Below, in pieces: positions 39,748 through 48,144 of a DNA stretch of 64,000 bases. Origin of the DNA: Hyphomonadaceae bacterium (lineage in GTDB: Bacteria > Pseudomonadota > Alphaproteobacteria > Caulobacterales > Hyphomonadaceae); NCBI GenBank assembly GCA_947474455.1, contig CANJIL010000005.1, positions 50,743 through 114,742 on the forward strand, read 5' to 3'. A program made the translations under genes and the position numbers. The first letter of the stretch is position 1; every line of letters starts with the position of its first letter. A model generated the notes under the pieces. That model worked only from the letters and a program-made list of their open reading frames with translations. It was not told the DNA's origin and made no database searches.

Positions 39748-41949
39748 ATGCACAGCGTCAGGAGGCTCCCCGTAAAACGGGCGGCAGGTCTTGTTGCGCT
39801 CGTGGCAGGCTTGTGCCCCAACGCGATGGCGCAGCAGGCGCCAACGCCCGTAGCGCCCGAGCGGGTTGCCGCGGCCCAGGGTGGGCAGGAAGGCGTCCAG
39901 ACGTTCGACGCCGCTTTCTTCCGGCAGTACAATCCTGTGACTGCGGCGGACATTGTGGGCCGCGTGCCCGGGTTCGAAATCGACGATGGTGAAGTCCTGC
40001 GCGGCTTTGGCGCCACTGCGGGCAATGTGCTGGTCAATGGCGAGCGCCCGTCTTCCAAAGTCCTCATCTCGGAACAGTTGAAGCGTATCTCAGCGGATTC
40101 GGTCCTGAAGGTTGAACTGATTTCCGGCTCGGCGTCCAACGTCGATGTGCGCGGACAGACGCAGCTGGTGAATGTCGTCCTTAAGCAGACGAAGCAGGGC
40201 GATTCACCGACGACCTGGGTTTTCGATCTGCGGGACTTCCAGTTCTCTGACCGGCTCGGTGGGCAGTACCAGCTGACGAAGGCATTCAAGCTTGGCGATA
40301 CGGCTGATCTGACGGTCGACTTCCAGCTGCCTAACCTGCGCGGACGGGTCGAAAGTTTTGAATCGGTGCGAAATCCGGCCGGTCAGTTGACCCGCTATCG
40401 CCGGCAGTTCGGACAGCCGAACCAGATCGGCGGGCAGGGATCCGGCGTGCTGAAATGGCGGCCAACCGCGCAGGACACCGTTGGGCTCAACGTCCAGTAC
40501 ATGCAGACCTGGAACACCACCAACAATGGTTCGGTGGACTACTCGCCCGCGAGCGCGATCGAGCGCGCGAGATATGGTTTCACAGACTACACCGACAATT
40601 ATTCAGGCGAAGCAGGCGCCAACTGGGAGCATCACTTCTCGCCGGAGCTGTCCGTGAAAGCCATTGCGCTGGGGACGTTCACAGGCGTCAACCAGGACGA
40701 CATCTATCACTTCTTCACGCCGACAGGCGCGGCGGGTCCGAACGGGCTTGCGCAGATGCAGACGATCAACCGGACGACGGAAGGAGGCGAGCGCGTAGGG
40801 CGGGGCGTTGTGACGTGGCGGGCCAATGCCGTACATACGATCGATATCGGCCTCGAAGGCGCGCTCAACTTCCGCGACACAACACTCGACATCTTTAACG
40901 ACACGGGCGCAGGGCCCGTGGCGCAATTCCTGCCGGTGTCGGATACGCGGGTGGAGGAAGCGCGAGTCGAGCCCTTCATCACCGACGTATGGAAAATCTC
41001 GCCGCAGCTGACGCTTGAAAGCGGCTTCATCTACGAGGCCTCCAAGATCAAGCAGACGGGCGATGAAGTGAAGGAGCGCGAGTTCTCCTATCCCAAGCCG
41101 CGCCTGATCGCGACATGGCAGGCGACGGAGACAGATCAGCTGCGCGCCAGTGTTTCCCGCGAAGTCGCCCAGCTCGATTTTGCGCAGTTCGCCACGTCGA
41201 TCAACGTGGTCGATGAATCGAGCCTTATCGGCAACCCGGAGCTCGAACCCGAGAAGACGTGGCGGGCGCGCGCTGAATGGGAGCACAGGCTCGGCAAGCG
41301 CGGCGCTGTGACGGTGGCGCTGTTTCACGATCAGGTGGAGGACGTGCAGGACTTCATCCCGCGCACGATCTGCATCACTCCCATCGGCGAGCCGCTGGCG
41401 ACCTGCGCGCTTGTGAACCAGCGCACCTATGATGCGCCGGGCAATATCGGCGATGGCACGCGAACGGGTATCGAGGTGCGCGGAACTCTTCCCCTTGCGC
41501 CTCTGATCCCGAATGCGGAGTTGCGCTTCACTGGCATGTATCAGGCGACGGACGTTAATGATCCGCAGACGGGCGAGGCGCGGCGGTTCTCGAACGAGCG
41601 CGAGTGGACCTACAACGTCTCCTATCGTCAGGAGCTGCCGGACATAAAATCGGCGGTGGGCGGAAGCGGGATCGGCCAGTCCGACCAGTTCGATTACAAG
41701 TTCCTGGAGGAAAATTCGTTCGACCGGCCGGGGAGCCGCATCGAGTTTTTCTATGAGACCACACAGATCGCAGGAATTACGATCCGGGCCTCGATCTGGA
41801 ATGTGTTCCATGCCGAGGAGACGCGGATAAGGACGTTTTACGCCGGCTCGCGCGCGAGCGGCGTGCTGAGCCGCATCGAAGAGCGCAAGCAGAAAGGCGG
41901 GCCTGACGGCTCGCGTTGGTTCGCCTTGCGTCTGTCGGGTAGCTTCTGA
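39748..41949 (+). CDS. TonB-dependent receptor, plug-domain type
   Basis: A 733-residue outer-membrane receptor. The signal peptide ends NAMAQQ. The plug is short and of the kind NPVTAADIVGRVPGFEID, LRGFGATAGNVLVNGERPS and VELISGSASNVDVRGQ. A long beta barrel ends RWFALRLSGSF. Its plug and barrel are unrelated to the preceding receptor at the level visible by eye, so they are not recent duplicates. Start ATG 39748 behind GGGGGAGGA. A hypothetical gene begins seven bases after its stop. The substrate is unknown. Confidence 0.9.
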   Translation: MHSVRRLPVKRAAGLVALVAGLCPNAMAQQAPTPVAPERVAAAQGGQEGVQTFDAAFFRQYNPVTAADIVGRVPGFEIDDGEVLRGFGATAGNVLVNGERPSSKVLISEQLKRISADSVLKVELISGSASNVDVRGQTQLVNVVLKQTKQGDSPTTWVFDLRDFQFSDRLGGQYQLTKAFKLGDTADLTVDFQLPNLRGRVESFESVRNPAGQLTRYRRQFGQPNQIGGQGSGVLKWRPTAQDTVGLNVQYMQTWNTTNNGSVDYSPASAIERARYGFTDYTDNYSGEAGANWEHHFSPELSVKAIALGTFTGVNQDDIYHFFTPTGAAGPNGLAQMQTINRTTEGGERVGRGVVTWRANAVHTIDIGLEGALNFRDTTLDIFNDTGAGPVAQFLPVSDTRVEEARVEPFITDVWKISPQLTLESGFIYEASKIKQTGDEVKEREFSYPKPRLIATWQATETDQLRASVSREVAQLDFAQFATSINVVDESSLIGNPELEPEKTWRARAEWEHRLGKRGAVTVALFHDQVEDVQDFIPRTICITPIGEPLATCALVNQRTYDAPGNIGDGTRTGIEVRGTLPLAPLIPNAELRFTGMYQATDVNDPQTGEARRFSNEREWTYNVSYRQELPDIKSAVGGSGIGQSDQFDYKFLEENSFDRPGSRIEFFYETTQIAGITIRASIWNVFHAEETRIRTFYAGSRASGVLSRIEERKQKGGPDGSRWFALRLSGSF

Positions 41950-41956
41950 GCCTTTA

Positions 41957-42397
41957 TTGTCCCCGAGGCCTGTGAGAACGGCGCCGGTCCCAAATAGAAG
42001 CCTGAATCAGGCGAATGCCAGGGTCATTCGCGGTTGCGCCAAGTCTACGTCTGATTCGTTGGACGCGAATTTGGCGCGCGGCGACGATAAACCCCTGAAG
42101 AAGGACGGCGCGGGACGCAAGCAGACGCCGGCGTCGCTGAGGCTCGTTCGTGACGAGCCCTCGAAACGATCTGGCGTTGTCCTGGCCCTGGAGACGGGCG
42201 GCAATGAGCATGGCTGGCTGTTTGAGCAAACGTCAGGCGCCGAATTCCTGGCCCTTCTGCTGCGGGACCGGATGAGCCGGGGCGGGCGGGTTCAACTGGA
42301 CGATGTCGAGCTGAGCATCGAACCTGCAGCAGCGATCGCAGAAGATCCGTCGATGTGGGTCGCCGGGCCGGACCCGGCGATGCGGCGACCGCGCTAG
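41957..42397 (+). CDS. Hypothetical protein after the TonB receptor
   Basis: I do not recognise this gene. The frame is open for 146 codons. Its codon use shows the high GC3 expected of a real gene from about 42070 onwards, where the product reads LARGDDKPLKKDG, then VVLALETGGNEHGW and RGGRVQLDDVELSIEPA. There is no ATG in the first 90 codons. A TTG at 41957 or, more plausibly, a TTG at 42071 would be the start. It is soluble with no signal peptide. It follows the receptor by seven bases and ends 37 bases before the first ECF-type promoter. Confidence 0.5.
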   Translation: MSPRPVRTAPVPNRSLNQANARVIRGCAKSTSDSLDANLARGDDKPLKKDGAGRKQTPASLRLVRDEPSKRSGVVLALETGGNEHGWLFEQTSGAEFLALLLRDRMSRGGRVQLDDVELSIEPAAAIAEDPSMWVAGPDPAMRRPR

Positions 42398-42433
42398 CGA
42401 AAATCCGCGGCTTCGGCTCTTTTTGCATGGCCC

Positions 42434-42462
42434 TGTCGGGCCGGGCTATCCTTGCGCGTCCT
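42434..42462 (+). promoter_or_regulatory. ECF-type promoter, copy 1 (YCII-sigma unit)
   Basis: TGTCGG (42434-42439), 14 bases, then GCGCGTCCT (42454-42462). Taking CGTC at 42457-42460 as the -10 element gives a 17-base spacer. The same two blocks at the same distance recur at 44272-44300. ECF42 sigma factors are reported to use a TGTCGA-like -35 and a CGA/TC-like -10, which this fits. The YCII gene starts 22 bases further on. Confidence 0.7.
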
Positions 42463-42484
42463 TAGGTTAAACGAGGTGCGCGCG

Positions 42485-42901
42485 ATGATGTATGCGGTTC
42501 TTTGCTACAATAACGAGGAGATGGTCTGCGGCTGGACGAAGGGGCAGGACGACGCTGTAATGGCGGCCCTCTCCAAGGTCCACGACAAGTGGGAAAAGGC
42601 CAGCAAGCTCAAGCCCGCCGTACGCCTGCTGCCGACGTCTGCCGCGACCACCTTGCACAAGCAGAAAGACCTTGTGATCGACGGTCCCTACGCCGAGACC
42701 AAAGAGGCGCTGCTGGGTTTCTACATCATCGATGTCGAGCATCTCGAAGAGGGACTGGCCTTCGCGCGTGACCTCTCGCAGGCGAATCCTGGCGGCGCGT
42801 ATGAGCTGCGCCCGATCCATCTCTATTACCCGGGCTCGCCCATTGATGGGGTGTACGAGGCCGATCGCGAATACGCCGGCGACAAAGTGAGCGCGAAGTG
42901 A
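42485..42901 (+). CDS. YCII/DGPF-family protein
   Basis: A 138-residue dimeric alpha-beta barrel protein of the YCII (DGPF) family. The motif VIDGPYAETKEALLGFYI carries the family signature, with DGPY in place of DGPF, near residue 65, and the conserved ARDL segment follows. Genes of this family are the usual neighbours and targets of ECF42 sigma factors. Start ATG 42485, with GAGGTG seven bases upstream; a second ATG at 42488 is equally possible. Its stop overlaps the sigma-factor start (GTGA, 42898-42901), so the two are translationally coupled. The biochemical role of DGPF proteins is not known. Confidence 0.92.
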   Translation: MMYAVLCYNNEEMVCGWTKGQDDAVMAALSKVHDKWEKASKLKPAVRLLPTSAATTLHKQKDLVIDGPYAETKEALLGFYIIDVEHLEEGLAFARDLSQANPGGAYELRPIHLYYPGSPIDGVYEADREYAGDKVSAK

Positions 42902-44157
42902 CCGATGCGGCCTGGATCGAGACGGCGCTGACGACATCGCGGCCGCGAGCTGTGGCGGCGTTGCTGCGTTATTTCCGCGATCTTGACGTGGCCGAGGAAG
43001 CCTATCAGGAGGCGTGCCTCAGGGCGCTAAGCAACTGGACCGTCAATGGGCCGCCGCGTGATCCGACATCGTGGCTGATCATGGTGGGGCGCAATACGGC
43101 GCTGGACAGCGTGCGCAAGCGATCGAAGCAGGCCCCGATGTTGGATGAAGAACATCTCTCCGATCTGGAGGATGCCGAGACGCCGATGGCTGAGCGGCTG
43201 GACGACAGCCAATATCGTGATGACGTGCTCCGGCTGATGTTCATATGCTGTCATCCGGACCTGCCGGCGACGCAGCAGATCGCCCTGGCGTTGCGCATCG
43301 TGTCGGGGCTCACCGTCAGGCAGATCGCGCGGGCGTTTCTGGTTGGCGAAGCTGCGATGGAGCAGCGCATCACGCGGGCCAAGGCCAAGGTGGCGGTGGC
43401 TGGCGTGGCGTTCGAGGCGCCTGGTCCGACCGAGCGGGCGGAGCGGCTCGCGGCGGTGATGCAGATGGTCTACCTCGTGTTTAACGAGGGCTATTCGGCA
43501 GGGCCGAAGGACGAGGCGCGGGCGGATCTGGCGGATGAGGCAATCCGGCTCGGTCGGTTGCTGTTACGGATGTTCCAGACGGAGCCGGAGGCGATGGGGC
43601 TGCTGGCGCTGATGTTGCTACAGCATTCGCGGCAACCTGCGCGGTTCGACGCGAGTGGTGAAGCGGTGTTGCTGGAGGATCAGGACCGGTCGCTGTGGCG
43701 GGACAAGCTGATTCAGGAAGGGCTGGCGCTGATCGACAAGGCGATGCGGCACAAGCGGACAGGCGTCTATCTGGTGCAGGCGGCGATCGCGGCGCTGCAC
43801 GGGCGGGCAAAGCGCTTCGAGGATACGGACTGGGCGGGGATCGATGCGCTCTATGCGACGCTGGAGCATCTGCAGTCATCGCCGGTGGTCACGTTGAACA
43901 GGGCTGTTGCGGTGGCGAAGACGAAGGGCCCGCAGGCGGCGCTCGACATGATCGAGCCGTTGGGGGAGCGGCTGTCCGGCTATTTCCATTTTCATGGCGC
44001 GCGGGGCAGGCTGCTGCTGATGCTCGACCGGCGACGCGAGGCGCGGGTGGTTTTCGACCGGGCGATTTCGCTGGCGAACACGGCGGCGGAAGCGGCGCAC
44101 ATCCGTATGCACATCGATCGGCTGATCGCCGAGAGCGAGACAGGCAAGCGGACATAA
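42898..44157 (+). CDS. ECF42-type RNA polymerase sigma factor with TPR-like tail
   Basis: An extracytoplasmic-function sigma factor of 419 residues. Region 2 lies at about 10-80 (DVAEEAYQEACLRALSNW), region 4 at about 115-170 (GLTVRQIARAFLVGEAAMEQ). A long C-terminal extension (about 185-415) contains YLVFNEGY, LDRRREARVVFDRAISLAN and helical repeats like TPRs. This architecture, and coupling with a DGPF gene, define ECF42. There is no anti-sigma factor nearby; in this group the C-terminal extension is thought to control activity. The start is a GTG overlapping the YCII stop. No membrane sensor is encoded in the locus. Confidence 0.93.
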   Translation: MTDAAWIETALTTSRPRAVAALLRYFRDLDVAEEAYQEACLRALSNWTVNGPPRDPTSWLIMVGRNTALDSVRKRSKQAPMLDEEHLSDLEDAETPMAERLDDSQYRDDVLRLMFICCHPDLPATQQIALALRIVSGLTVRQIARAFLVGEAAMEQRITRAKAKVAVAGVAFEAPGPTERAERLAAVMQMVYLVFNEGYSAGPKDEARADLADEAIRLGRLLLRMFQTEPEAMGLLALMLLQHSRQPARFDASGEAVLLEDQDRSLWRDKLIQEGLALIDKAMRHKRTGVYLVQAAIAALHGRAKRFEDTDWAGIDALYATLEHLQSSPVVTLNRAVAVAKTKGPQAALDMIEPLGERLSGYFHFHGARGRLLLMLDRRREARVVFDRAISLANTAAEAAHIRMHIDRLIAESETGKRT

Positions 44158-44271
44158 AGGTGCATTCCCATATGATCGCGATCGGGAATCCGAGCCTTCG
44201 CAAGTTGCTCTCAACAACACCCTGTAGGTCCTCTATTTAGAAATTGCCCGAGCAAGAAAGTATTGCGGGAA

Positions 44272-44300
44272 TGTCGGAAGCTCGCAGAGCCGCGCGTCCT
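44272..44300 (+). promoter_or_regulatory. ECF-type promoter, copy 2 (VOC-AHSA1 unit)
   Basis: TGTCGG (44272-44277), 14 bases, GCGCGTCCT (44292-44300). Both blocks and the distance are identical to the copy at 42434-42462, while the spacers are unrelated. The VOC gene starts 50 bases further on. Conserved boxes with diverged spacers are expected of recognition sites for one sigma factor. Confidence 0.7.
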
Positions 44301-44350
44301 CGGGAGGTAAACAGGGCCGGGAGCCCGGAGGCATAGGAAAGGACGTCCCG

Positions 44351-44757
44351 ATGAGCACCAAGATTTTCCTCAACCTGCCCGTGAAGAATCTCGATAAGTC
44401 CATGGGGTTCTTTCGCGCGCTGGGCTGGGACTTCAACAAGCAGTTCACAGACGAGACCGCGGCGAGCCTTGTGATTTCAGACGACATCTACGCGATGCTG
44501 CTGACGCACAAGAAGTTCAGCGAGTTTACCGACAAGCAGATCGCGGACACCTCGAAGACGGCGCAGATCCTGATCGCGCTCTCGCAGGACTCGAAGGCAG
44601 ATGTGCACAAGCAGGTTGATGCCGCCGTGAGGGCGGGTGCGAAGGAGCCGCGACCATGCAGGACTATGGCTTCATGATCAGCCGCTCGTTTGAAGACCGC
44701 GACGGCCACATCTGGGAAGTCATCTACATGGACCCCTCGTTCGTGCAGCCGACCTGA
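44351..44757 (+). pseudogene. VOC-family (glyoxalase-like) gene with a frameshift
   Basis: The first frame (44351-44677) encodes a VOC-fold protein starting STKIFLNLPVKNLDKSM and running to AGAKEPRP. The rest of the domain continues in another frame from about 44656, as QDYGFMISRSFEDRDGHIWE then VIYMDPSFVQPT, ending with TGA at 44755-44757. One base is missing around 44653-44656. If it is restored, the product is a normal VOC protein of about 135 residues. AAAGGA precedes the ATG by eight bases. It is the first gene after the second ECF promoter. Alternatives are real decay, programmed frameshifting (no slippery heptamer is seen) or a sequencing error. Confidence 0.8.
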
Positions 44758-44796
44758 TCCCGATTCTGAACCACACAAAAAAGGTAGAGAAACGCC

Positions 44797-45264
44797 ATGA
44801 CCGCTCCGGCACACGAACTGGTTCTCGAACTCATCCTCAATGCGCCAAAAGAGAAGCTGTATCGCGGTTGGACCGAGCCGGAACTGATGAAGAAGTGGTT
44901 CGCTCCCGCGCCATGGACCACGCCCCACGCCGAAAACGATCTCCGTCCCGGCGGCGCCTGCCTCGTCGTGATGCGCTCGCCAGAAGGCCAGGAATTTCCG
45001 AACCCCGGCCAGTACCTCGAAGTTGTTCCCAACCGTAAACTCGTCTTTACCGACGCCTTCGTCGGCAACTGGGTCCCGAAGGAAGGCGCGCCCGTATTCA
45101 CCTGCGAACTCACTTTCGAAGACGCCGGCGTCGGCAAGACCAAGTACACCGCCCGGGCCCGCCACTGGACAGCTGAATCGAAAACCCAGCACGAGCAGAT
45201 GGGCTTCATTCCCGGTTGGACGATTTGCGCAAAGCAGCTCGAGGCGCTGGCCCAGACGCTCTGA
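44797..45264 (+). CDS. SRPBCC / AHSA1-domain protein
   Basis: A 155-residue START-like hydrophobic-pocket protein of the AHSA1 family. The fold starts LELILNAPKEKLYRGWTEPE, with the family motif LMKKWFAPAPW, then RPGGACLVVM and a C-terminal helix with QMGFIPGWTICAKQLEAL. Such proteins bind small lipophilic ligands and are frequently encoded beside VOC and YCII genes. Start ATG 44797. It is in the second ECF-controlled unit, 39 bases after the frameshifted VOC gene. The ligand is unknown. Confidence 0.9.
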   Translation: MTAPAHELVLELILNAPKEKLYRGWTEPELMKKWFAPAPWTTPHAENDLRPGGACLVVMRSPEGQEFPNPGQYLEVVPNRKLVFTDAFVGNWVPKEGAPVFTCELTFEDAGVGKTKYTARARHWTAESKTQHEQMGFIPGWTICAKQLEALAQTL

Positions 45265-45304
45265 CGACTATCAAGGCATGTTGATCAAGGAGGGAGATCA
45301 CATC

Positions 45305-46078
45305 ATGCGCTTCATCGCCATTTTCCGCAGCACCGGGCCGTCGTCGGGGCCGCCGTCGGCCGAACACGTCGCCGCGATGCGGAAGCAGATTGGGGAGGCG
45401 GTTGCGGCGGGCGTCATGGTGACCACGGGCGGCATCGGCCTGCGCGCCGCGACGGGCGGCCGCGTGATGCGATCGGGTGACGAGACCACTGTCGAGACGC
45501 CGCCGCAGGGCGATGGCGGCTGGATGGCGGCGGGCGGGTTCTCCATCGTCAATGCCGAATCGCGCGATGCGCTGGTGAAGGAGCTGTCGAAACAGCTTCA
45601 GTTCATGGGCGAGGGCACGGTGGAGTTCTGCGAGTACAAGCAGTTCTATCCGCCAGCGGAGCAGAAGATTGCGTCTGTCAGTGCGAATGAGCTGCCGCTT
45701 GGCGTGGCGCCTTATCTGACGCTGGAGAACGCGGCTGAGGCCATCGATTTCTACAAGCAGGCGTTCGGGGCGACCGAGGTTGCGCGCATGCATGGGCAGG
45801 ACGGCCAGCGCATCATGCATTGCCATCTCATGATCAATGGCGGCGCCTTCATGCTGGCCGACAGCTTCCCGGAATTCGGGATGGGCAGCGTGCAGCGGTC
45901 GAGCAGCTATACGATGCAGCTGGTTCTGAAGGACGGGCAGACATGGTGGGATCGCGCGGTAAAGGCAGGGTGCACGCCGATCATGCCGTTCGAGGTCGCG
46001 CCGTGGGGCGACAGGTATGGCCAGCTCAAAGATCCGTATGGCGTAACCTGGGCGATCAACACGCCGGCGCAGGCGTAG
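45305..46078 (+). CDS. YCII-VOC fusion protein
   Basis: A 257-residue two-domain protein. Residues 1-115 form a YCII-like domain (RFIAIFRSTG, AAGGFSIVNAESRDALVKEL) that lacks the DGPF motif. Residues 130-257 form a VOC domain of the PhnB type (LGVAPYLTLENAAEAIDFYK, MHCHLMINGGAFMLAD, YGQLKDPYGVTWAI). Start ATG 45305 with GGAGGGAG upstream; an in-frame ATG 27 bases earlier lacks a ribosome site. It is the last gene of the ECF42 cassette. The fusion supports a functional link between the separate YCII and VOC proteins of the locus. The function is unknown. Confidence 0.88.
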   Translation: MRFIAIFRSTGPSSGPPSAEHVAAMRKQIGEAVAAGVMVTTGGIGLRAATGGRVMRSGDETTVETPPQGDGGWMAAGGFSIVNAESRDALVKELSKQLQFMGEGTVEFCEYKQFYPPAEQKIASVSANELPLGVAPYLTLENAAEAIDFYKQAFGATEVARMHGQDGQRIMHCHLMINGGAFMLADSFPEFGMGSVQRSSSYTMQLVLKDGQTWWDRAVKAGCTPIMPFEVAPWGDRYGQLKDPYGVTWAINTPAQA

Positions 46079-46159
46079 CGGACGAGCCGGGAGGACGGGC
46101 CATGGCCGTGACCGTGGCGAGCTGTGGCGGCCAGAACGAGCTGTTCACGCCGGCCACGT

Positions 46160-46792
46160 CTAGATCGGCGCAATAGCAGTGGCCATCGTCTGCGCACGGA
46201 TCAAGCTGGACGAAACCGGGTCTAGCGGCGCGGCGATATAGACCCAGGCGGGAGGCTTGCGGTATGCGAGCGTGCGCGACGCCGACTGGGGGAGGCGGCC
46301 GGCGCCGAACTGCGTTGCGAAGCGGGAGAGGCCGGCCTTCGGGCTGGCGCCGGGGCGGGCGATGACGAGGATAGGCGCGAGCTTCGCGATCGCCTGCCAG
46401 CTTTTCCATCTGTGGAAATCGCGCAGATTGTCTGCGCCCATGATCCAGACGAAGCGGGCGCCGGGGGCCGAGCGCTTGAGACGGCGCAGAAGGTCGATCG
46501 TGTAGCGCAGGCCGAGCTGCTGCTCGAGGCCTGTAACCGTGATCCGGCGGCCGCCGAGACAGCGTTGCGCGGCGGCTAGGCGATCGATGAAGGCGGTCTG
46601 TGTTCGCTTGAGTGGATTGCCGGCGGCGACGAAGACCCAGACGCGGTCGAGGCCTGCAGCGCGGCGGGCGGTCTCGATGACGTGGGCGTGGCCTGAGTGG
46701 GGAGGATCGAACGAGCCGCCCATGACGCCGATGGCGAGGTCGCCCGGCGGTGACGGGAAGCGGAGATGCGAGGGCGGGCGGCAGCGAGTCAT
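46160..46792 (-). CDS. nadD: Nicotinate-nucleotide adenylyltransferase
   Basis: NadD makes deamido-NAD from NaMN and ATP. The 210-residue protein has the nucleotidyltransferase motif GVMGGSFDPPHSGH, the NPLK segment, the MGADNLRDFHRWKSW block and the C-terminal SSSLIRA motif. Start ATG at 46790-46792. It is convergent with the ECF42 cassette and marks the right edge of the inserted island. It is normally next to rsfS and proA, both of which are displaced here. Confidence 0.95.
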   Translation of the reverse strand: MTRCRPPSHLRFPSPPGDLAIGVMGGSFDPPHSGHAHVIETARRAAGLDRVWVFVAAGNPLKRTQTAFIDRLAAAQRCLGGRRITVTGLEQQLGLRYTIDLLRRLKRSAPGARFVWIMGADNLRDFHRWKSWQAIAKLAPILVIARPGASPKAGLSRFATQFGAGRLPQSASRTLAYRKPPAWVYIAAPLDPVSSSLIRAQTMATAIAPI

Positions 46793-46840
46793 GCGCGGGA
46801 ACCTAGCGCGGAAGCGGGCCGGCGCTAGAGCCGCAAAACG

Positions 46841-47476
46841 CTAAAGAGGGAGGGCGGCTCCCTTTGGCTTCGAGGCGTAGAAATAGCGGCCCGACCCCAT
46901 GACATCCGAGTGGCGGTAATCGAAGCGGCGATAGATACGCGCTTCAGGCGCATCGCCCAGTGCGGCGGCGACGGCTGCCTTCGTGGTGTCGTCGGCGCCC
47001 TGCAGTGCGGCGGAGAGGCGGTCGCCGGCTTCGGCGGCGACCAGTTCGGCGTCGGATGGGCGGTATTCCTGCGGATCAGCGCCAAGCTGGACCGCACCCT
47101 GTTCTTGAGCGCCAGGCGAGGCGGCGGCGCGAGCCCGCCAGTCGGCGAAGGCTGTGGCGAGGACGGCGGCGTCGCTTACGGGCGGCAGGGCGTTGATGTC
47201 GCCCGCGACGGACGCGCGATAATCGAGCACAGTGTCGGGGGTTGTCTTGGCCGTGTAGCCGGCGGCGATGTCGGGCGAGGCAGGCGCGGCGGCGTCCGGT
47301 TCTGCGTTGATGGCGGCCAGCTCATCGGCGGGAATTTCGGGCGGCGGCGTCCCGGTTGCCGCGGCAGGCACGGACTCGCGGCCTTTGCCATTGGCGTTTG
47401 ACGCAAGGTCGGTGGGCTTCGAGCAGGCGGCGACTGAAAGGGCCGCGAGAAGCGCTGTGACAGCGAGCCTCCTCAT
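46841..47476 (-). CDS. Lipoprotein, third gene of the vWA operon
   Basis: A 211-residue predicted lipoprotein with the lipobox LSVAAC (Cys18). A long Ala/Pro/Asp-rich region of low complexity (about 20-120) leads to a more ordered C-terminal part that includes PSDAELVAAEAGDRLSAALQ and a final DYRHSDVMGSGRYFYASKPK. I do not recognise a domain. Its start overlaps the stop of the vWA-like gene by four bases (ATGA), so it is translationally coupled to it. It is probably exposed to the periplasm as part of the same complex. Confidence 0.75.
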   Translation of the reverse strand: MRRLAVTALLAALSVAACSKPTDLASNANGKGRESVPAAATGTPPPEIPADELAAINAEPDAAAPASPDIAAGYTAKTTPDTVLDYRASVAGDINALPPVSDAAVLATAFADWRARAAASPGAQEQGAVQLGADPQEYRPSDAELVAAEAGDRLSAALQGADDTTKAAVAAALGDAPEARIYRRFDYRHSDVMGSGRYFYASKPKGAALPL

Positions 47477-48144
47477 GTGGTTTCCTCAAGCTGGCCGGTG
47501 ACAAGCTTTGGCAGCTGGTCGGGCGAGGACACGAGCGACCATTTTCCGCCGGCGGCCACGACCGTGGCTTCCCACGTCTTGAGCGTGTCGAAATACTTCT
47601 GAGGGTCGCCGGGGTTTGTCTTGATGACGTTGGCTGCGACGACGTGGATGCCGGAGAGGTCGAGCGGGATTTCGGAGACATCGCACGTCTTGCTGTAGTC
47701 CTCCAGCATGTCGGAGAACAGGACGATGTAGCGGTCGGCTTCGGGGCGCTGTTTCAGTTCGAAGGCGGCCTGGGCGATCGCGCCGCGGATGTCGGTGAAC
47801 TTCGCGGACTTCACCTGGCCGGCATAGGTGTTGAGGGAGCTAAAAACTTCGCGCTTGGCTTCGGCGGCGAGACTCGGCGTCTGCGGCAGCTGGCGGTTAA
47901 GAAAAATCTCCTTCTCCGAGAAGGAGCAGGCGGAGATCTGGCTCGCGGCGATGTAGTCGCCCGGCAGCAGCTCGGCCACGGTGATGTTGGCGAGCTTGGC
48001 GGCGTCCGGGACGGCTTTGACGTAGGTGCCGGAGACGTCGAACACGAAGAAGACGGAGCGGCTGGTGGAAGTCACGAGGCCGCACGCAGGGAGGGCGGCG
48101 ATGGCGATCGCGCAGGCGGCCCCCAACAGAAGCTTGGCGCTCAT
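47473..48144 (-). CDS. vWA-like lipoprotein, second gene of the operon
   Basis: A 223-residue predicted lipoprotein with the lipobox LPAC (Cys21). The mature part opens with SVFFVFDVSGTYVK, a MIDAS-like D-x-S-G-T (Asp36, Ser38, Thr40). Then comes FTDIRGAIAQAAFELK, where MIDAS residues usually continue, and RYIVLFSDMLEDYS, which matches the hydrophobic strand plus acidic end of vWA domains. The fold call is an inference from these three blocks. Cysteines in ISACSFSE and KTCDVS may pair. Both ends overlap neighbouring genes by four bases. Confidence 0.75.
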   Translation of the reverse strand: MSAKLLLGAACAIAIAALPACGLVTSTSRSVFFVFDVSGTYVKAVPDAAKLANITVAELLPGDYIAASQISACSFSEKEIFLNRQLPQTPSLAAEAKREVFSSLNTYAGQVKSAKFTDIRGAIAQAAFELKQRPEADRYIVLFSDMLEDYSKTCDVSEIPLDLSGIHVVAANVIKTNPGDPQKYFDTLKTWEATVVAAGGKWSLVSSPDQLPKLVTGQLEETT

